A stretch of 64,000 nt of DNA from Prescottella soli (GCF_040024445.1 NZ_CP157276.1:3906001-3970000); one strand, 5' to 3'. Counted from the stretch's first letter, positions 8,338-17,174 are shown. A program made the numbers and translations. Notes: generated by a model not told the origin, from the letters alone.

Positions 8338-8847
8338 TCAGGGGACGATGAAGAAGGCGGCGACCGCCCCGTATGACGTCTGCGGGCGCAGTTCGTTGAA
8401 CCAGGGGCTGACCGGGAGGACCGACATCTCCAGCCTCGCGACTCCGGAACCGGGATTGATCTCGGTACGGACGGTCTGGCCCTGACTTGCGAACAGGTCG
8501 ATCTCCTTGAGCTGTCCAGTGTAGATACCGAGGTTCCACGCGACGGTGACCTTCACCTTGCAGACCGGGTTCTGCGCCCAGCCCGGCCCGACGCCGTTCA
8601 TCCCGCGCGGCGTGAATGCGATGGTGGCGAGACCCGGACGTGCGGGATCGGTCTCGACGACGGTGTCGATCAGACCGTTGCAGAAGTCGTTCTGCCCGAG
8701 CACCGCCAGGGTGGGGCCGTTGAACGACGTGTGCAGGATCGGCGCGGGCGCCGGCGCGGCGCTGACGGTGCCGGCGACGCCGGTGACGAGCGCGGTTGCG
8801 ACGGCCGCGGCGCCGAATGCGCGCACGGCAAAGCTACGAAGCTTCAT
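8338..8847 (-). CDS. Secreted hypothetical protein
   Basis: A 169-residue protein with a clear Sec signal peptide: basic MKLRSFAVR, hydrophobic core AAAVATALVTGVAGTV and an Ala-x-Ala cleavage site (VSA-AP) near residue 30, then a Pro/Ala linker. The mature domain of about 135 residues has two cysteines (in NDFCNGL and NPVCKVK) that could form a disulfide, and a beta-rich pattern. I do not recognise the family; comparable small secreted proteins are common in Rhodococcus and Nocardia. It is transcribed alone, divergent from galT, and ends at the shared hairpin with pyrE. Confidence 0.8.
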   Translation of the reverse strand: MKLRSFAVRAFGAAAVATALVTGVAGTVSAAPAPAPILHTSFNGPTLAVLGQNDFCNGLIDTVVETDPARPGLATIAFTPRGMNGVGPGWAQNPVCKVKVTVAWNLGIYTGQLKEIDLFASQGQTVRTEINPGSGVARLEMSVLPVSPWFNELRPQTSYGAVAAFFIVP

Positions 8848-8988
8848 GTGAATCCCCCGTTGTTTCGATGTGTTTCATAACCCCCGGCCGTCGTGACTCC
8901 GGTGACGGAGCAACAGCCTCGAGCATGCTCACACAGAAGGTCCACCCGAACCAAACCGGGTGGTATCGGACGGATCCGGGTCGTCGCA

Positions 8989-8994
8989 TATCGT
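8989..8994 (+). promoter_or_regulatory. -10 box of leaderless galT promoter
   Basis: TATCGT lies 6 nt upstream of the ATG at 9001, with no ribosome-binding site between, consistent with a leaderless galTK transcript. Confidence 0.4.
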
Positions 8995-9000
8995 GTTCCG

Positions 9001-10116
9001 ATGCCGATCCGGAAGACGCGGACACACCTGTCCGACGGGCGCGAGTTGTTCTACTTCGACGCCACCGAGCCGTATGCGAGCGGGGCCACGACGCGCGAAC
9101 TGCACGACGGTCGCGAGTTGGCGCCGGTCGAGGCGGCGTCGACGATGCGCTACGACGTCCTGACGGGGGAGTGGGTGACGCTGGCGGCGCACCGGATGAA
9201 CCGCACCTTCCTGCCCGCGGCCGACGAGTGCCCGCTGTGCCCCACCCGGCCGGGACGCCCCGCGACCGAGATCCCGGCGGACGACTACGACGTCGCGGTG
9301 TTCGAGAACCGCTTCCCGTCGCTCGGGTCGGTGGACGCTGGAATCGCCGAACTCGTTGACGGTGAGGATCTTTGGCGCCAGCGCGCTGCCGACGGCCGGT
9401 GCGAGGTGGTGTGCTTCACCAGTGACCACGACCGCAGCTTCGCCCAGCTGTCGCCCGCGCGGGTGCGGACGGTGCTCGAGGCGCTGCGGGACCGGACGCG
9501 TGAGCTGTCGGCGCTGCCGTCCGTCGCCCAGGTGTTCTGCTTCGAGAACCGCGGCGAGGAGATCGGGGTGACGCTCTCGCACCCGCACGGCCAGATCTAC
9601 GCGTACCCGACGCTGCCGCCGCGGACCACCGCACTGCTGCGCCAGGCAGAGGAGCACCGCGGCCGCACCGGGCGCTCGCTCCTGCGTGACGTCCTCGACG
9701 CCGAGCGGCGCGCCGGCACCCGTGTGGTCGTCGAGGGCGCGCACTGGACGGCGTACGTGCCGGCGGCGGCCCGCTGGCCCGTCGAACTGCACGTGGCCCC
9801 GCACCGCGACGTCGCCGACCTCACCGAACTCCACGACGCCGAACTCGACGAGCTGTCCCACCTGTACCTGGACGTGCTGGGACGGCTGGACCGCTTCTTC
9901 GACGGCGTCGACCGGCTGCCGTACATCGCCGGCTGGCACCAGGCCCCCGTCGGGGACGGACGTGAACTGGGAAGGCTGTACCTGCAGGTGTTTTCGCTGA
10001 TGCGCTCGCCGCACCGGATGAAGTTCCTGGCGGGGTCCGAGTCGGGGATGGGGGCGTGGATCAGCGACACCACGCCCGAGCGGATCGCCGCCCGGTTCCG
10101 GGAGGTGGCGCCGTGA
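9001..10116 (+). CDS. galT: Galactose-1-phosphate uridylyltransferase
   Basis: Leloir pathway enzyme that swaps UMP between UDP-glucose and galactose 1-phosphate; cytoplasmic histidine-triad-like transferase of 371 residues. Seen: zinc-site pair CPLC near residue 77, the FENRFPSL segment, FENRGEEIGVTLSHPHGQIYAYP around 180-200 containing the His-Pro-His active site whose second His is uridylylated, and the C-terminal domain ending with the GWHQAPVGDG block. The next gene, galK, starts inside its stop codon (GTGA overlap), so the two form a translationally coupled operon. Confidence 0.93.
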   Translation: MPIRKTRTHLSDGRELFYFDATEPYASGATTRELHDGRELAPVEAASTMRYDVLTGEWVTLAAHRMNRTFLPAADECPLCPTRPGRPATEIPADDYDVAVFENRFPSLGSVDAGIAELVDGEDLWRQRAADGRCEVVCFTSDHDRSFAQLSPARVRTVLEALRDRTRELSALPSVAQVFCFENRGEEIGVTLSHPHGQIYAYPTLPPRTTALLRQAEEHRGRTGRSLLRDVLDAERRAGTRVVVEGAHWTAYVPAAARWPVELHVAPHRDVADLTELHDAELDELSHLYLDVLGRLDRFFDGVDRLPYIAGWHQAPVGDGRELGRLYLQVFSLMRSPHRMKFLAGSESGMGAWISDTTPERIAARFREVAP

Positions 10117-11291
10117 CCGCGAGGTGGTTCCGGCCCGTGCCCGACGCCGAACTCGCGGACACCGCGGCCGACGTCTTCCGCCGCGCGTTCGACGCCGACC
10201 CCGACGGCGTGTGGGCGGCGCCCGGGCGGGTCAACCTGATCGGCGAGCACGTCGACTACGCGGGCGGGTTGTGCCTGCCGATCGCGTTGCCGCACAACAC
10301 CGTCGTCGCCGCGGCACCCCGTACGGACGGGCGGATCCGGCTGCGGTCGACCGACGGGGACCCGTGGGACGGCCGCCTCGACGACATCGGTCCCGGTAGA
10401 CCGGCGGGCTGGGCGTCGTACCCGGCCGGGGTGATCTGGGCGCTGCGCGAGAACGGTGTGCTCGACGGCGGTTTCGGCGGCGTCGACGCGGCGTTCGTGT
10501 CGGCGGTGCCGATCGGTGCGGGGCTGTCGAGTTCGGCGGCGCTCGAATGTTCGTTGGCGCTCGCGCTCGCCCCGGACGCGGACCGGACGGCGCTGGCGGC
10601 GGCATGCGTGCGGGCCGAGAACGAGGTGGCGTTGGCCCCCACCGGCGGCATGGACCAGGCGGCCTCGCTGCGGGCGGCGGAAGGACATGCGCTGCTGCTG
10701 GATTCGGCGTCGGGTGCGGTGTCCCAGGTGCCGTTCGATCCGGACGGCTTGTCGCTGTTGGTGATCGACACCCGTGCCCCGCACCGGCTGGTGGACGGGC
10801 AGTACGCGAAACGCCGGTCCGCGGTGGAGCGGGCGGCCCGCCGGCTCGGCGTGGACTCGCTGCGCGAACTGGCTGACGGCGGACGCGACGGCATGGACGC
10901 GGTGCGGTCGCTGAAGGACGACGTTCTGCGCCGCCGCGCGTGGCACGTGATCAGCGAGATCGCCCGCGTCCGGCTGGCGGTGCGGGCGTTGGAGTCCGGC
11001 GACGTCGCCGAGTTCGGCCGGCTGCTGTACGCGTCGCACATGTCGCTCAGCCGCGACTTCGAGGTCTCCTGCCCGGAACTCGACAACGCCGTCGAGGCCA
11101 CGATGATCGCCGGTGCGCTGGGCGCCCGGATGACCGGCGGCGGCTTCGGCGGCTCCGCGATCGCGCTGGTCCCGTCGGGCCGGGTCGACGAGGCGATCGA
11201 GACCACCCGTCGGCAGGCGGCCGAACGCGGCCTGCCTGAACCTGCCTTCGCCGTCGTCGCGGCGTCGGCCCCGGCTCGCCAACTGCGCTGA
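10113..11291 (+). CDS. galK: Galactokinase
   Basis: Phosphorylates galactose to galactose 1-phosphate with ATP; GHMP kinase of 392 residues. Seen: N-terminal galactokinase signature GRVNLIGEHVDYAGG (residues about 32-46), the ATP-binding GHMP motif PIGAGLSSSAALE (about 130-142), TGGMDQAASL with the catalytic Asp, and motif 3 ARMTGGGFGGSAIAL near residue 340. GTG 10113 overlaps the galT stop by 4 nt and has GGGAGG just upstream. No galE or transporter is next to it, so the operon is a minimal galTK pair. Confidence 0.93.
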   Translation: MTARWFRPVPDAELADTAADVFRRAFDADPDGVWAAPGRVNLIGEHVDYAGGLCLPIALPHNTVVAAAPRTDGRIRLRSTDGDPWDGRLDDIGPGRPAGWASYPAGVIWALRENGVLDGGFGGVDAAFVSAVPIGAGLSSSAALECSLALALAPDADRTALAAACVRAENEVALAPTGGMDQAASLRAAEGHALLLDSASGAVSQVPFDPDGLSLLVIDTRAPHRLVDGQYAKRRSAVERAARRLGVDSLRELADGGRDGMDAVRSLKDDVLRRRAWHVISEIARVRLAVRALESGDVAEFGRLLYASHMSLSRDFEVSCPELDNAVEATMIAGALGARMTGGGFGGSAIALVPSGRVDEAIETTRRQAAERGLPEPAFAVVAASAPARQLR

Positions 11292-11439
11292 CTCTCGCGG
11301 GTCGGGTTCCCGCCGATCGGGACGACCGGAACCGTCCCGCGGCACGGCTGCGTCATGCTCGGGGCACGACGACGAACGGAGCGCACCGTGAGCCACGAGC
11401 AGGTGCGGATGTCCGAGTTGGGGTCCGATTCGGTTTCGG

Positions 11440-12537
11440 GTGCTCCGGATCATCTCGTACTTCGACGAACTCGGTGAGTCGGCGGCCAACGCGGACACCG
11501 TCGTCCGCTCGGCGGCCCTGCTCGCCGAGTGCCCGGTCGGCGCCCGGTGGTCCTCGGGCACCGTGATCCGATACGACGCGCTGGGGGATCCGCTCGACGA
11601 GGCCGGCCCTGCGGGCGCGGTCCGTCGGGAACCGGAGGTGTGGCTCGAGCGGGGCGGTGCCGAACGCCCACTCGACTCGGTGCTGCTGGACCGGCTCCGC
11701 CACACGCTCCGGGTGGCCGCCGCGCGGTCGGCACCGACGGACGAGTTGCGCTTGGGCGATCCCGCCCTGCTCGAGGTGGTGCTCTCGGACAAGGAGCGCC
11801 GCGAGGATCGGGTCCGCGCGGTGGGGCTGCTGGGGCTGGACCCGGCGCGGGAGATCCGGGTGCTGGCGGTGTCGTCAGCGTCGAGTGTGGCTGCGGTCGA
11901 ACTGATCTCGCGAACGTGTTCGGGGCGGCTGGTCCACTCGGTTGCGGTCGGCAGCCTGACCGCGGTGCTCCTGCAGGACGGGGTGGACAACCGCATGCTC
12001 GCCGACGACCTGCACGGTGCGATCGTGGCCGAACACCCGCGTCCGACGACTCCGAGCGGCGATCGCGGCCCGTGGGTGGGGATCGGCGAACGCCTGAGTG
12101 TGTATGCGGCGCCCACGTCGTGGAAGCAGGCGCGTCGGGCGCTGCGGTTCGCGTCGTCGACCGGCTACGGCCGACGCGCGGTCGCGTACGGGCGGCTCAG
12201 TTCGCTCGAACTGCTCGCCGAGCTGCCGCTCGAACGCCTCCTCCACGATCGGGACGTCGCGCGGATCAACGCGATCGCCGCATCGGTGACCGGGGCCCAG
12301 GAGGTGGCGACGCTCGAGGCGTTCTGCGTGTTCGGTTCGCTGCGACGAACCGCCGCCGAACTGCACGTCCACCACGGCACCGTCGCCGCCCGGCTCGCGC
12401 GACTCGAGTCCGAGATGGGCTGGGACCTGGAGGATTCGATGGACCGCTTCATGGCGACGCTGGTGCTGATGATCCGTCGGATGGCGTTGTCGTCGACGGA
12501 CCTGGCGGCGTCGGAGGTGTTCGGCGCCGGGTACTGA
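11440..12537 (+). CDS. PucR-type helix-turn-helix regulator
   Basis: A 365-residue regulator. The C-terminal 65 residues (EAFCVFGSLRRTAAELHVHHGTVAARLARLESEMG) are the PucR-family HTH, which normally sits at the C-terminus. Upstream are a sensor region (RIISYFDELGESAANADTVVRSAALLAECPVG) and a linker. GTG 11440 is the first start in frame but lacks a ribosome site. Twenty residues in another frame, from GTG 11388 (preceded by ACGGAG), could be the original N-terminus, so a frameshift near 11421-11437 is possible. It lies upstream of the SnoaL-like gene in the same direction and may control it. Confidence 0.7.
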   Translation: MLRIISYFDELGESAANADTVVRSAALLAECPVGARWSSGTVIRYDALGDPLDEAGPAGAVRREPEVWLERGGAERPLDSVLLDRLRHTLRVAAARSAPTDELRLGDPALLEVVLSDKERREDRVRAVGLLGLDPAREIRVLAVSSASSVAAVELISRTCSGRLVHSVAVGSLTAVLLQDGVDNRMLADDLHGAIVAEHPRPTTPSGDRGPWVGIGERLSVYAAPTSWKQARRALRFASSTGYGRRAVAYGRLSSLELLAELPLERLLHDRDVARINAIAASVTGAQEVATLEAFCVFGSLRRTAAELHVHHGTVAARLARLESEMGWDLEDSMDRFMATLVLMIRRMALSSTDLAASEVFGAGY

Positions 12538-12600
12538 GGATCCGACACGCGTCGGGGACCCGACCCGAATCGTCCGACGCTCGTCGGGTGACCGACAGCC

Positions 12601-12614
12601 GTGACCTGGGTCAC
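12601..12614. promoter_or_regulatory. GTGAC-N4-GTCAC palindrome upstream of the SnoaL-like gene
   Basis: GTGACCTGGGTCAC, 40 bp before the start at 12655, is an inverted repeat with 5-bp arms and could be an operator for the preceding PucR-type regulator or another factor. Confidence 0.35.
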
Positions 12615-12654
12615 TATTGGTGCGAAGTTCGTTTCACCGGAAAGGAATTCGCAC

Positions 12655-13209
12655 ATGGCCGTCATCGACCCCAGCCGCACGTGGGAACTGCTCGAGCAGC
12701 GCCTCGCCACCACCACCAACGCCCGCCACCGCGTTGTTCTCGGCGCGGTGATCGAGCACATGAAGGCGGAGGCCGCACCGGACCTCGACCGCCTCATGGC
12801 CACGCTCGGTCCCACCCCCGACTACCACTTCTGGAACGGCGGCCAGGACGTCGGCCCCAAGGGCACCGAGGTGGTGAAGACGTACTACATCGACTTCCTC
12901 GCGACGCGCACCAACATCCTCGAGTACGAGCTCGACCGCCTCGTCGTCGACGACCACTGCCTGGTCACCGAGGGTTTCCTGAAGCAGATCTACCCGGGCT
13001 CGTACGCCGCGCAGATCGGGATCCCCGTCGACGACGAGTCGGCCGACTACCTCGTCGCGTTCCGGCAGCTGATCCTGTGGCCGGTGGACGAGGACGGCCT
13101 GATCCAGGGTGAGGACTCGTACCACTCGGGGCCGTCGAGCGTCACCAAGCTCTCGTTCGACGAGCTGCCGCAGGAGTACATCGACCTGGTCCACACCCCC
13201 GCCAACTGA
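12655..13209 (+). CDS. SnoaL-like / NTF2-fold protein
   Basis: A 184-residue cytoplasmic protein with an N-terminal helix pair (RTWELLEQRLATTTNARHRVVLGAVIEHMKAEA) and a cone-shaped NTF2-like fold pattern: PTPDYHFWNGGQDVGPKGTEVVKTYYIDFL then LVTEGFLKQIYPG. Proteins of this kind include polyketide cyclases and small-molecule isomerases, but catalytic residues cannot be assigned and the substrate is unknown. ATG 12655 follows AAAGGA. The palindrome at 12601-12614 and the PucR gene upstream suggest inducible expression. It ends at a long shared hairpin facing the MFS gene. Confidence 0.75.
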   Translation: MAVIDPSRTWELLEQRLATTTNARHRVVLGAVIEHMKAEAAPDLDRLMATLGPTPDYHFWNGGQDVGPKGTEVVKTYYIDFLATRTNILEYELDRLVVDDHCLVTEGFLKQIYPGSYAAQIGIPVDDESADYLVAFRQLILWPVDEDGLIQGEDSYHSGPSSVTKLSFDELPQEYIDLVHTPAN

Positions 13210-13223
13210 CCCACCCCGGACAG

Positions 13224-13283
13224 CGCTTTGCGCACTTATCGGTGGTCGGACCTCGGGGAGATCACCGATAAGTGCGCAAAGCG
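13224..13283. terminator. 21-bp-arm hairpin between convergent genes (family B, copy 1)
   Basis: Perfectly complementary 21-nt arms at 13224-13244 and 13263-13283 (left arm starts CGCTTTGCGCACTTATC) with an 18-nt loop, between the convergent SnoaL-like and MFS genes. The core TTTGCGCACTT recurs at 25093-25153. No U-tract; probably a bidirectional terminator. Confidence 0.7.
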
Positions 13284-13297
13284 GGAGAGGGAGGGCG

Positions 13298-14545
13298 TCA
13301 GTCCGCGTCGCCGACGGTAACCGCGACGGCCTCGTCGACGCTGTGCGGCTCCGGATCGTGGTCGTCGACGTGTGCCAACACCTTCCGGCCCGTGGCGAGC
13401 ACGAGGATGCCGGCGACGGTGCACGCCGCGCCCACCCAGAACGGCAGGTGGACGTTGTGCTCGCCGAGCTTGCCCGCGACGTACGGGGCGGCGGCGCCGC
13501 CGACGAACCGGACGAAGCTGTATGCGGCCGACGCGGTCGATCGCTCGACCGGCGCCGAGATCATCACCGTCTCGGTGATGAGCGTGTTGTTGACGCCGAG
13601 GAACAGACCCGCGAGGACAACGCACACGACGAGCACGGGCTTGGACTCGGTGAACAGCGCCATCGCGCCCAGGTCGAGAGCGAACAGCGTCAGCGCCGCG
13701 ATCATCATCGGCAGCGTGCCGAAGGCGCGCTGCAGGCGCGGGGCGAGGAACACCGACGAGATCGCCAGCATCAGGCCCCAGCCGAAGAAGATGAAACCGA
13801 TCGAGTACGTGCCCATGTCGAGAGGGAACGGGGTGTACGCCAGCAGCGTGAAGAAGCCGTAGTTGTACAGCAGCGCGGTGATCGCGACGGTCAGCAGGCC
13901 GCGGTGGCGCAGCGCCTGGAACGGGGCGGCGAGCGATGTGCGGTGCTGCGGCTTGGGAGCCTTCGGCAGCATCACGGTGATGAGGATGAACGCGAGGGCC
14001 ATGAGCGTCGCGACGCCGAAGAACGGTGCGCGCCAGCTGATGTTGCCCAGGACTCCGCCGACGAGCGGGCCCACGGCGATGCCGATGCCGAGCGCCGCCT
14101 CGTACAGGATGATCGCGCGGGCCACACCGCCGCTGGCGGCGCCGACGATCGCGGCGAGCGCGGTCGCGATGAACAGTGCGTTGCCCAGACCCCAGCCGGC
14201 GCGGAAGCCGACGATCTGGTCGATCGTGCTCGACGCGCCGGCGGCGGCCGCGAACACCACGATGATCGCCAGGCCCCAGAGCAGGGTCTTTTTCGCGCCG
14301 ATGCGGCTCGAGATCATGCCGGTGAAGAGCATCGCGACGCCCGTGACCAGCATGTAGCTGGTGAACAGCAGCGACACCTGGGACGGGCTGGCGTCGAGCT
14401 GTTCGGCGATCGGCTTGAGGATCGGGTCCACGAGGCCGATGCCCATGAACGCGATGATGCTGGCGAAGGCGACGGCCCACACCGCTTTCGGTTGCTGCAG
14501 GATGCTGGGTTTCGTGCTGGTGGCTGCGGCGGTCGTCGTGCTCAC
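13298..14545 (-). CDS. MFS transporter (12-helix drug/metabolite exporter)
   Basis: A 415-residue permease of the major facilitator superfamily with 12 predicted membrane helices. Seen: GIGLVDPILKPIAEQL in helix 1, motif A-like SSRIGAKKTLLWG after helix 2, and GIGIAVGPLVGGVLG (antiporter motif C) in helix 5, which marks it as an exporter. The C-terminal tail is acidic. GTG 14545 follows AAGGAGG. The MarR gene ends 28 nt upstream in the same direction, so the pair forms a regulator-exporter operon under the operator at 15033-15057. Substrate unknown. Confidence 0.88.
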   Translation of the reverse strand: MSTTTAAATSTKPSILQQPKAVWAVAFASIIAFMGIGLVDPILKPIAEQLDASPSQVSLLFTSYMLVTGVAMLFTGMISSRIGAKKTLLWGLAIIVVFAAAAGASSTIDQIVGFRAGWGLGNALFIATALAAIVGAASGGVARAIILYEAALGIGIAVGPLVGGVLGNISWRAPFFGVATLMALAFILITVMLPKAPKPQHRTSLAAPFQALRHRGLLTVAITALLYNYGFFTLLAYTPFPLDMGTYSIGFIFFGWGLMLAISSVFLAPRLQRAFGTLPMMIAALTLFALDLGAMALFTESKPVLVVCVVLAGLFLGVNNTLITETVMISAPVERSTASAAYSFVRFVGGAAAPYVAGKLGEHNVHLPFWVGAACTVAGILVLATGRKVLAHVDDHDPEPHSVDEAVAVTVGDAD

Positions 14546-14573
14546 GTATCCCTCCTTGATGATGTCGTCGTGG

Positions 14574-15020
14574 TCAGCGGTCCGCCGCGGCGGCGCGGAT
14601 GATCGCCCGGAGTTCGCCGAGTCCCTCTGCGAGCAACGCGATCTGCTCGGGTTCGAGGTGCGCGAAGTGCGGTGTGAGGACGTCGGCGAGGTTTCGTCGG
14701 CCTTCGGCGAGCCACCCCCGCCCCCTGTCGGTGATGCCGACGAGGACGGCGCGGCAGTCGTCGGGGTCCTGTTCCCGCGAGACGAAGCCCTCCTGGCCCA
14801 GCTTCTTGAGCAGCGCCGTCGCGGACGGCTGCGACGAGGAGTCGAGCCGGGCGAAGGTGCTGACCCGAAGTGGGCCCTGTTCCTCGAGCAGTGACAGCGC
14901 CCGCATCCACGACCGGGGGTGGTCGTCGGTGCCGAGCGTCGACGCGAGGCGAGTGAAGCGGTGGGCGTTGCTCACCAGGTCGACGAGTAGATCGCGGAAC
15001 TGTGGGTCGGTCGAACTCAT
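14574..15020 (-). CDS. MarR-family transcriptional regulator
   Basis: A 148-residue winged-helix regulator. The DNA-binding core is GPLRVSTFARLDSSSQPSATALLKKLGQEGFVSREQ, followed by the wing DPDDCRAVLVGITDRGRG. MarR proteins are dimers that release DNA on binding phenolic or drug ligands. The ATG at 15020 is chosen; a TTG at 15029 in the same frame is also possible. An AT-rich box (TAATTATT) and an inverted repeat lie just upstream, so it probably represses itself and the MFS exporter that follows. Confidence 0.88.
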   Translation of the reverse strand: MSSTDPQFRDLLVDLVSNAHRFTRLASTLGTDDHPRSWMRALSLLEEQGPLRVSTFARLDSSSQPSATALLKKLGQEGFVSREQDPDDCRAVLVGITDRGRGWLAEGRRNLADVLTPHFAHLEPEQIALLAEGLGELRAIIRAAAADR

Positions 15021-15032
15021 GGGAACCAATAA

Positions 15033-15057
15033 TTACATAAGCTAACTATCTATGTAA
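15033..15057. promoter_or_regulatory. MarR operator: TTACATA-N11-TATGTAA
   Basis: A perfect inverted repeat with 7-bp arms at 15033-15039 and 15051-15057, 13 bp before the MarR start and inside the likely promoter. It is a markedly AT-rich island in GC-rich surroundings, as expected for a MarR autoregulatory operator. Confidence 0.6.
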
Positions 15058-15182
15058 ACCCCTGCGTCCTGCACTCTTGTCGATCCGGGCGGTCGGTCCG
15101 GGCGCGCCCGAGCACGCGAAACGCGGGGTGCGGCGGGCTGTGGCGGTACCGTCGTGCCGAATCGGACACGAGGGAGTTGGGC

Positions 15183-15920
15183 ATGGCATTCGCGAGCATC
15201 AAGAAGTGGGGACTCGAGCACGCGGTGTTCGTCGGCGCGACCGCCGCGACGGTCTACGGCGCGGTCACCGGGCGCGAGCGGATCCAGCAGGTCGCCAAGC
15301 CGCTCATCGCGCCGGCCCTCGCGACCCGCGTGCTCCGGCGTCGCGACGACCTCGACACCGCCGACACCGCGCTGCTCGTCGCCGGCCTCGCAGCCGCCAC
15401 CGTCGGCGATGTGTTCATGATCGACCCCGACGTCGACGCCCGGCTGAAGCGTGGCGCGACCTCGTTCGGCGTCATGCAGGTGGCGTACTCGTCGCTTCTC
15501 GTCCGGCGCGGCGCTCGTCCGCGACTGGCCGCCGCGCTGCCCCGACTCGGCGCGTGGGCGGGGGCGTCGGGCCTATTGCACGCCAAGGCGCCGACGGTCG
15601 CGAAGACGCTCACCGGCTACGGCGCGCTGCTCGGCACCACCGCGACCCTCGCGGCCGATCCCGCGCTGGCGCCCGGTGCGGCCGACGTCGCGGGGCTGCC
15701 GATGCCGAACCGGCGCGACCGGCGCAGTTGGCTCGGCCTCGGCGGACTGCTCTTCACGGCCTCGGACGGGACGATCGTCGTCCGCAAGCTGTTCCTGCGT
15801 GGGGAGAAGTCGCGCGCCGCGGCGGAGGGGGCCATCCTGGCGTCGTACGCGGCCGCGCAGCTGCTGCTGGTGGAGGGGATGATCGCGCTCGGAAGCGGCG
15901 CGAAGAAGCGGAACGGCTAG
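15183..15920 (+). CDS. Lysoplasmalogenase (YhhN/TMEM86 family)
   Basis: A 245-residue polytopic membrane protein with about 7-8 helices. The YhhN family hydrolyses the vinyl-ether bond of lysoplasmalogens in characterised members; a lipid role here is inferred. Seen: TALLVAGLAAATVGDVFMI, where the family has a conserved G-D at the helix end, then a second Asp-containing helix LGGLLFTASDGTIVVRK; these two Asp positions are thought to form the active site. ATG 15183 follows GGGAG. Its stop codon overlaps the stop codon of the convergent gene (CTAG). Confidence 0.75.
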   Translation: MAFASIKKWGLEHAVFVGATAATVYGAVTGRERIQQVAKPLIAPALATRVLRRRDDLDTADTALLVAGLAAATVGDVFMIDPDVDARLKRGATSFGVMQVAYSSLLVRRGARPRLAAALPRLGAWAGASGLLHAKAPTVAKTLTGYGALLGTTATLAADPALAPGAADVAGLPMPNRRDRRSWLGLGGLLFTASDGTIVVRKLFLRGEKSRAAAEGAILASYAAAQLLLVEGMIALGSGAKKRNG

Positions 15921-16363
15921 GGGCAGATCAGGATTCGGTCGCGGTTACGTGGGTCGACCCGGATCGAGATGGTCTCGCCGGCGACGAACCGCGACCGGTT
16001 CTCGGGCAGCACCTCGTAGAGGACGCGGCCCTTGTACGACTCCGAGCCCGGCACGGTGAGGTCGAGGTCCAGTTCGGTGAGTTCGCCGTTGTCGACCGTG
16101 CGCCGGATCCGTTGCGTGCGGCGGATCCGCGCCCATCCCTCGATGCCGTGCTTGGCGAGCTTGCGTTCGGCGTGGGTGGGGCGGTCGGCCCACATCATGC
16201 CGAGCCCGAGCGCGGAGCCGTAGGCGGCGAGCAACCCGCCGACCTGGTACGGGATGGTGCCCTCAGGGGTGTGCTCGATCAGCCATCCCAGCCAGATCGC
16301 GAGAACGATGACGTAGCTGACGGTGATGAAGCAGACGGTGCGGACGATGCGGGGATGATTCAT
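15917..16363 (-). CDS. Small two-helix membrane protein
   Basis: A 148-residue protein with two N-terminal membrane helices (about 10-30 and 40-58), then a soluble beta-rich domain (EGWARIRRTQRIRRTVDNGELTELDLDLTVPG and GRVLYEVLPENRSRFVAGETISIRVDP) resembling a small OB/DUF3592-like fold. Function unknown. It ends on the overlapping CTAG with the lysoplasmalogenase gene and lies 27 bp downstream of the TetR gene, so the two are probably co-transcribed. Confidence 0.7.
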   Translation of the reverse strand: MNHPRIVRTVCFITVSYVIVLAIWLGWLIEHTPEGTIPYQVGGLLAAYGSALGLGMMWADRPTHAERKLAKHGIEGWARIRRTQRIRRTVDNGELTELDLDLTVPGSESYKGRVLYEVLPENRSRFVAGETISIRVDPRNRDRILICP

Positions 16364-16390
16364 GGCATTCTTCTCGTGACGCCACCCAGC

Positions 16391-17017
16391 CTAGTCGCCC
16401 GTTGCTGACGCGGCCGAGGTGTATCCGGGCTGCGCGACGATCGCCGGCGCGAGCCATCGTCGCAGGTAGCGGCGTAGTTCGACGTCGGTGCGCTGCGGGC
16501 TGCCGGGGGAGACGAAGAACGACTGCATCGTCCGCAGCAGGTGCTCGACGAGTTCGCTCAGCGCGGTGTCGTCGTAGCCGTGCCGCTCCCAGTCGACGTC
16601 GAAACGTCGGATCATGGTCATGCCGAAGGCCTGTGCCTCCTCCGACGTGATCCCGTCGGTGTGGGACGGCGTGCCCAGCATGATGCCCAGGTGCGGGGTG
16701 CGGCGGACGTCGTCGAGCGTGTAGATCACGCCCTCGACCAGGGCGTCCGCGGGGTTGTCGAGGCCCTGCACGTGTTCGGTGAGCCGGTCGAGGAATGCGC
16801 CGACCGACGCGATCGCGGACGCCCGCATGAGCTCGTCGGCGCTGGGGAAGTAGCGGTACACCGTCTGCCGGATCACGCCCAGGGATTCGGCGACGTCCGC
16901 GATGCTGACCGCCGATCCGGTGCGGGCGATCGTCTCCACCGCGGCCGCGACGATCCGCCGCGCGGCCTCCTCGTCGTCGACCGGCGGCTTGCCGCCCCAT
17001 CCGCGTCTGCGTGCCAC
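16391..17017 (-). CDS. TetR-family transcriptional regulator
   Basis: A 208-residue regulator. The N-terminal HTH domain spans about residues 14-60 (DDEEAARRIVAAAVETIARTG, then ADVAESLGVIRQTVYRYFPS). The open frame extends to 17386, but GTG 17017 is preferred because TetR homology begins right after it and TACGGT (17024-17029 on this strand) lies 6 nt upstream, suggesting a leaderless message. It is divergent from the hydrolase/membrane protein/SDR group and probably binds the inverted repeat at 17081-17110 between them. Confidence 0.85.
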   Translation of the reverse strand: MARRRGWGGKPPVDDEEAARRIVAAAVETIARTGSAVSIADVAESLGVIRQTVYRYFPSADELMRASAIASVGAFLDRLTEHVQGLDNPADALVEGVIYTLDDVRRTPHLGIMLGTPSHTDGITSEEAQAFGMTMIRRFDVDWERHGYDDTALSELVEHLLRTMQSFFVSPGSPQRTDVELRRYLRRWLAPAIVAQPGYTSAASATGD

Positions 17018-17080
17018 GGGCGGACCGTACCAGCCGTGCGGCAGGTTCCCGCGCAGGTGGCGGCAGTTTCGTCGAAACCA

Positions 17081-17110
17081 ATCATACAAACGAATACTCG
17101 ATCGTATGAT
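17081..17110. promoter_or_regulatory. ATCATAC-N16-GTATGAT inverted repeat, likely TetR operator
   Basis: Perfect 7-bp arms at 17081-17087 and 17104-17110 lie in the AT-rich space between the divergent TetR gene (start 17017) and the hydrolase gene (start 17175). The site is suited to controlling both transcripts. Confidence 0.55.
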
Positions 17111-17174
17111 GACGGCGATCGTGGCCCCCGCCTGCCCGGACGGGCCCGCACCGACGACGAACGAGGTAGTGCGC

